Source: CAYVTV01 sp964563105 (GTDB taxonomy: Bacteria > Bacteroidota > Bacteroidia > Bacteroidales > GCA-2748055). From it: a stretch of DNA of 11,544 nucleotides. Shown here in pieces: positions 7,762 to 11,544 of the stretch. Every line of letters starts with the position of its first letter. Positions within the stretch are counted from its first letter, which is position 1. The position numbers and the translations under genes were made by a program. A model generated the notes under the pieces. It saw only the letters and a program-made list of their open reading frames with translations. It made no database searches and was not told the origin of the DNA. The DNA lies in NCBI GenBank assembly GCA_964563105.1, contig CAZLXM010000105.1:1-11544 (forward strand), written 5' to 3'.

Positions 7762-8964
7762 ATGAATAAAGCATATCATATCATAATTAAGATAGCAAAT
7801 TTTAGTGCATCCTGCCCGGCTTCTCATTTACGAAGAGCTATATTGTTGTTTATATTAAGCGGAATAATTTTAATAATTAACACTTGTATAACTGCATTTG
7901 AACCCCAAATTGATAAGTACGAAAATCTACTTGTTGTTGATGGTATACTAACCAATGAGCCAGGATCCTGTGAAATTAAATTGTCAAGAACCTATCCCTA
8001 TAACCATAGAAGAGGATCAAAACCGGAAATAGGCGCTCTTATTCAGATATTCGATGACAGAGGAAATGAAATAAATCTGATAGAAAAAAGTGAGGGGACA
8101 TATGTTTGTGAAGATGGAAATTTTGCCGGTGAAGTGGGTGTAAAATATAAAGTTATTGTTGAAACAGCAAATGGAGAAAAATGTGAATCCAATTTCGAAG
8201 AGCTCAAAGAATCTGTTCCAATAGATAATATATATTATAAATACGAGAGTAAAGGAAACGGTATTAAAGGTTTGCAAATTTTTTTAGACACATATGACCC
8301 TTCAGGAAATTCATTATATTATGCCTGGGATTATCATGAAACCTGGGAATTTCACGTTCCTTATGTGTCGCCTGTTTTTGATACGGAAACTACCTGTTGG
8401 GCACATGTCACCTCAAAGTCTTTCCTCACAAAATCTACAAAAGGTTATTCGGAAGATAAAGTATCCGGATTCCCTCTTTATTTTATTGACAATACAACAA
8501 ACCGCTTATCTGTAAAGTATTCTACCCTTATAAAACAATATATATTAACGGAAGAAACATTTATATTTTATGAAAACCTGAAAAGTATTAATGAAAATGT
8601 AGGTACTTTGTATGACAGGGTCCCTATTATTCTGACAGGAAATATGAGAAATGTAAATCATGACGGGCCACCAATATTGGGTAATTTTCAGGTTTCAGGA
8701 GTATCTGAAATGAGAATATTTATTGAAAGCTATGAATTACCCTCTGATTTAGTAATTCCTGAAGGGTATGAATTTTGCCAGTCTGAAACTTTAAATAAAA
8801 CTACTTCAAAAGAAAGGCTTGACAGCCTGCGTGGTTTGGGATGGGTAATTATGGACTCTTTGTTCGATGAGGCTGATACATTGTTAGGAATAACAATTTC
8901 AAGAGCATGCTTTGATTGTACAACACATGGTGATCCGGAAATGCCCGACTTTTGGATACAATAA
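7762..8964 (+). CDS. DUF4249 domain-containing outer-membrane lipoprotein
   Basis: 400 residues. The N terminus has a long 25-residue leader segment, a hydrophobic core (about 26-40, AILLFILSGIILIIN) and Cys42 in the context IINTC, the likely lipidated residue although Thr before Cys is atypical. The DUF4249 pattern follows: PQIDKYENLLVVDGILTNEPG, then KPEIGALIQIFDDRGNE (first beta-sandwich), GTYVCEDGNFAGEVGVKYKV, VPIDNIYYKY, and the C-terminal signature CFDCTTHGDPEMPDFWIQ. Proteins of this family are encoded next to TonB-dependent receptors and are thought to act as surface ligand-binding lids, comparable in role to SusD though unrelated in fold. Cys residues near the C terminus (EFCQ and ACFDC) may form disulphides. 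It lies 37 bases after the receptor and 3 bases before the MG2 protein gene, so all are probably one transcript. Family assignment is confident; ligand unknown. Confidence 0.85.
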   Translation: MNKAYHIIIKIANFSASCPASHLRRAILLFILSGIILIINTCITAFEPQIDKYENLLVVDGILTNEPGSCEIKLSRTYPYNHRRGSKPEIGALIQIFDDRGNEINLIEKSEGTYVCEDGNFAGEVGVKYKVIVETANGEKCESNFEELKESVPIDNIYYKYESKGNGIKGLQIFLDTYDPSGNSLYYAWDYHETWEFHVPYVSPVFDTETTCWAHVTSKSFLTKSTKGYSEDKVSGFPLYFIDNTTNRLSVKYSTLIKQYILTEETFIFYENLKSINENVGTLYDRVPIILTGNMRNVNHDGPPILGNFQVSGVSEMRIFIESYELPSDLVIPEGYEFCQSETLNKTTSKERLDSLRGLGWVIMDSLFDEADTLLGITISRACFDCTTHGDPEMPDFWIQ

Positions 8965-8967
8965 TTA

Positions 8968-11370
8968 ATGGAATATCAAATGAGAAGGTTTATTGTAATG
9001 ATATATTTTAGAATAATTCTTATATTTTTAATCTTCCAGATCATTTGTTTGCATGCCGGGGCACAAAACATGAATGATTCTTTTGGTAAACTGAATCAAT
9101 TTACAAAACAAAATTCCCTGCCTGAAGAAAGAATCACTCTTATAATTGACAGAGAATTATATATTTGCGGGGAAAAGATTTTTTTTAAAGGCTTTAGTTA
9201 TGATTCCAACTGGTTTCTTCCCCTTTCTTTGAGTAAAATTCTTTATGTAGAATTATACAATCAGGAAAATGCAATAATTTCATCCGCTAAGTTTACTATT
9301 CATAATGGGGAATGTTCAGGGACAATACAAATACCCCGGACAATAGCTTCAGATATCTATTATCTTAGAGCTTATACCAATTATATGAAGAATTTCGGAG
9401 TACAGAGTTTTTTTCTTAAAAAACTTAAAATCATTAATCCCTTTTCTCAATTGTTAATTTCTCCCACTGAAGAACCTGAGCCTGATGTAATAAATTGTAA
9501 AATATATCCGGAAAGCGGAACGCTGATCACAGGTATGGAAAGTCGCCTGAGTTGCAGGATCACAAATTCAAAAAATAAAGGGTTACAAATGAATGCAAGA
9601 GTTCTTGACTCAGATAATAACATACTTACTACTTTTAAAACCTGTAAAAATGGATTTGCAAGTTTTTATTTAACACCTGAAAAAGAAAAAAAATATCACC
9701 TCGAAGTTGATGATAATAATAAGCTTGCTAAAACCCCGATTCCGGAATCACTGCTAGCAGCAACAAGTTTCAGTACAAGTATAATGGATAATAACATATT
9801 AAAAGTCACTATACTATCAAATAATTTAAATGATTTCCCGGTCACATTATACGCAAAACGCGGAGAATTCATTTATCCCCTGACAAACTCACCTATAAAT
9901 TCACCCGGAGAATATAATATAGCCCCGGAAAATATTCCTAAAGGCCTTTTATCATTGGAATTAAACAACTCAGCCGGCCATTTTTTAGCCGGAAAATTAT
10001 ACTTTCAAAAATCCCATGAAAATCTTAATATCATATTAAATACTGATAAAGAGAATTATTCCCCGCGAGAAAAAATTGAAGTATCAATAGAAATTTCTGA
10101 CAATAAGGGTAATCCGGTTGAAATCGAATTATCAGTATTCTCCGCTATTAATTCAGGAACTTCATCTATCACAAACCTAAACTTTGTTGAAATTGAAATT
10201 CTTCGTGAAGAACTAATGCAAGCCTGTCAGGACAATGATCTGATCCAAAATGCCCTTTCGGATAAAAACCTTCTGGAATTATTATTGTTAAATACATCAC
10301 ACAAAGATATCCGAACCTCAGGGCCAGCTGAATCAAATATAAAATTTTTACCTGAAATTAAAGGCGATATTATAACAGGAAAACTGACTTTCAAAAATAA
10401 TGAGCCTGCCGCCGGGAAAGAAATATTACAATCATTCATAGGAAAAACAAGCTGGATTGAATCAACTTTTACTAATGAAGAAGGCAGGTTTTTTTTTATA
10501 AATAAAAGATTTGAAAATACAGGAGATCTTATTTTAAAAGTTATTGATCCTGAAAAAGAGGTAATTTTAAATTTGGAAAACGAATTTTTTACGGAATTTC
10601 CCATACATTTAAAAGAGAACCTGCAGCTTACAATTGAAGAAACAGACCTGATCTCCAAAAAGTTCATCAATATTCAGGTAGATGACGCCTACAGAAAAGA
10701 TGAAACCAACGAAATGCCTCAAGTATATAATGACACTATTCCTTTTTATGGAAATGAATATAATGAATATGTATTCAAAGATTATTATAATCTTCCAAAT
10801 ATGAGGGAATTCATACATGATATCGTTCTTGGTGTAACATTATCAAAATCGAATAAAAAAGATGTTATCAATATATTGGAAGAAATTACCCTTAAAAGAA
10901 TCGGCCCAAAACCATTGGTCTTAATTGACGGAATTCCTGTAGATGACGCAAAATATGTAATTGAGCTGCCTCCTGAAAAAATTAATCTTGTGAGAGTAGT
11001 AAGGAATAAGTTTTTTTATAAAACCCGGACTTTCGACGGGATATTGGATATCATTACAAACCAAAATGATGGAACAGCTTTCCCTTTACCTGAAAATACT
11101 TTCAGGTTCAGATTTGAAAATATAAACCATTCAGAAACATTAATTCCAATAGAAAAGCCAGTTAGGGAAGAGCGAATACCTTTATACAAAAACCTTATCT
11201 ATTGGAATTCTGAAATAGTCATTAAAAAAGATGGAAAATATTCCCTAACTCTTACTGCCCCTGATAACTCAGGTATTTTTAGTATTAAATGTTATGGCAG
11301 AAACAATGAAGGAATAGCCGGAGAGGCAGAGAAATTTATCACAATAGGAAAATCTGATAAACCATTGTAA
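8968..11370 (+). CDS. Secreted macroglobulin-like (MG2) protein with isolated TonB-plug-like domain
   Basis: 800 residues from ATG 8968; ATG 8980 (MRRFIVMIY) is an equally good or better start and leaves a cleaner signal peptide. Signal peptidase I cleavage is likely after HAGA (residue 32). Domains seen: an MG2-like beta-sandwich at about 52-148, with the typical Bacteroidota pattern RITLIIDRELYICGEKIFFK and LSKILYVELYNQEN; a second macroglobulin-like unit at about 185-250; a third starting near 353 (LNIILNTDKENYSPREKIEV); a carboxypeptidase-regulatory-like unit at about 463-540 (GDIITGKLTFKNNEPAAGKE); a plug-like segment at about 640-700 (PLVLIDGIPVDD, NLVRVVRN, TRTFDGILDIIT); and a C-terminal YWNSEIVIKKDGKYSLTLTA beta-domain as in MG2 proteins. 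No beta-barrel follows the plug and no CGEQ thioester motif is present, so this is neither a pore nor a classical protease-trapping macroglobulin. Last gene of the cluster; probably periplasmic or outer-membrane associated and working with the receptor. Confidence 0.8.
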   Translation: MEYQMRRFIVMIYFRIILIFLIFQIICLHAGAQNMNDSFGKLNQFTKQNSLPEERITLIIDRELYICGEKIFFKGFSYDSNWFLPLSLSKILYVELYNQENAIISSAKFTIHNGECSGTIQIPRTIASDIYYLRAYTNYMKNFGVQSFFLKKLKIINPFSQLLISPTEEPEPDVINCKIYPESGTLITGMESRLSCRITNSKNKGLQMNARVLDSDNNILTTFKTCKNGFASFYLTPEKEKKYHLEVDDNNKLAKTPIPESLLAATSFSTSIMDNNILKVTILSNNLNDFPVTLYAKRGEFIYPLTNSPINSPGEYNIAPENIPKGLLSLELNNSAGHFLAGKLYFQKSHENLNIILNTDKENYSPREKIEVSIEISDNKGNPVEIELSVFSAINSGTSSITNLNFVEIEILREELMQACQDNDLIQNALSDKNLLELLLLNTSHKDIRTSGPAESNIKFLPEIKGDIITGKLTFKNNEPAAGKEILQSFIGKTSWIESTFTNEEGRFFFINKRFENTGDLILKVIDPEKEVILNLENEFFTEFPIHLKENLQLTIEETDLISKKFINIQVDDAYRKDETNEMPQVYNDTIPFYGNEYNEYVFKDYYNLPNMREFIHDIVLGVTLSKSNKKDVINILEEITLKRIGPKPLVLIDGIPVDDAKYVIELPPEKINLVRVVRNKFFYKTRTFDGILDIITNQNDGTAFPLPENTFRFRFENINHSETLIPIEKPVREERIPLYKNLIYWNSEIVIKKDGKYSLTLTAPDNSGIFSIKCYGRNNEGIAGEAEKFITIGKSDKPL

Positions 11371-11544
11371 TTCTTTTATTCACAGTTGCTCCTGGGATAT
11401 TATCTAATATTTTATGAGAATAAAAGGAAATATCTTAAATTTAAGACCGTTATATTGGAATCAGATATATTTGACAGGCAGAATTAATGTTTAATTAGGA
11501 CTTGGTGAATAAGTTATAAACATTTGAATGTTAATATTATACAT
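11371..11544. other. Intergenic end of window, no gene seen
   Basis: 174 AT-rich bases after the MG2 protein gene. I see no convincing terminator hairpin directly after the stop. A short perfect inverted repeat AACATT-TG-AATGTT lies at 11519-11532. A TTGACA hexamer near 11470 has no acceptable -10 partner and is not expected to matter in Bacteroidota. Confidence 0.5.

Noticed and set aside
9160..9190. CGEK (residues 67-70 of the MG2 protein) resembles the CGEQ thioester of alpha-2-macroglobulins.
   Set aside because: It sits in the first MG2-like strand, where this family typically has an A/P-G-E motif, far from where a thioester domain would be, and the final Gln is missing.
10227..10818. 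Reverse-strand reading frames of 147 and 69 codons within the MG2 protein gene.
   Set aside because: They are shadows of a well-supported coding gene, with low-complexity composition and no start signals.
11460..11500. TTGACA hexamer near 11470 as a promoter -35 box.
   Set aside because: No suitable -10 at normal spacing, and Bacteroidota promoters use a different consensus.

Overview
The window is about one-third GC, compact and AT-rich between genes. It encodes STN/carboxypeptidase-regulatory TonB-dependent receptors, a DUF4249 lipoprotein and a macroglobulin-like MG2 protein. That combination is characteristic of Bacteroidota, and a Bacteroidales-like or related environmental lineage is likely. 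I cannot name a species.

Left part (1-2043): the 3' part of a tandem alpha/beta-hydrolase (esterase/peptidase-like) gene, open at the window edge. Its C-terminal copy keeps a full Ser-Asp-His set, while its N-terminal copy has Gly where the nucleophile should be. Next (2044-2568) comes decayed DNA. It holds the start of an IS4-type transposase with an in-frame TGA and no remainder, directly abutting a frameshifted small gene. On the opposite strand (2569-3666) lies an integral-membrane acyltransferase of the DUF5009/HGSNAT-like type, with its most likely start 60 bases inside the longest reading frame.

Middle (3667-4217): an AT-rich intergenic stretch of about 550 bases with a perfect 8-bp inverted repeat, a weak Bacteroidota-type promoter candidate and two short leader-like reading frames, each behind a CGGGAGT motif.

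Right part (4218-11370): four genes on the + strand, nearly touching (gaps of 0, 37 and 3 bases) and so probably one operon. They are a secreted protein of a receptor-associated uncharacterised family, an STN-bearing TonB-dependent outer-membrane receptor, a DUF4249 surface lipoprotein and an 800-residue secreted protein with macroglobulin-like domains plus an isolated TonB-plug-like domain. The simplest reading is an outer-membrane capture and import system for an unknown ligand. The receptor would be the pore, the DUF4249 lipoprotein the SusD-like partner, and the MG2/plug protein an accessory at the periplasmic or outer surface. The STN domain hints at trans-envelope signalling, but no FecR/FecI pair is in view. 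The ligand cannot be read from the sequence. This four-gene unit is the best candidate here for an under-described system.
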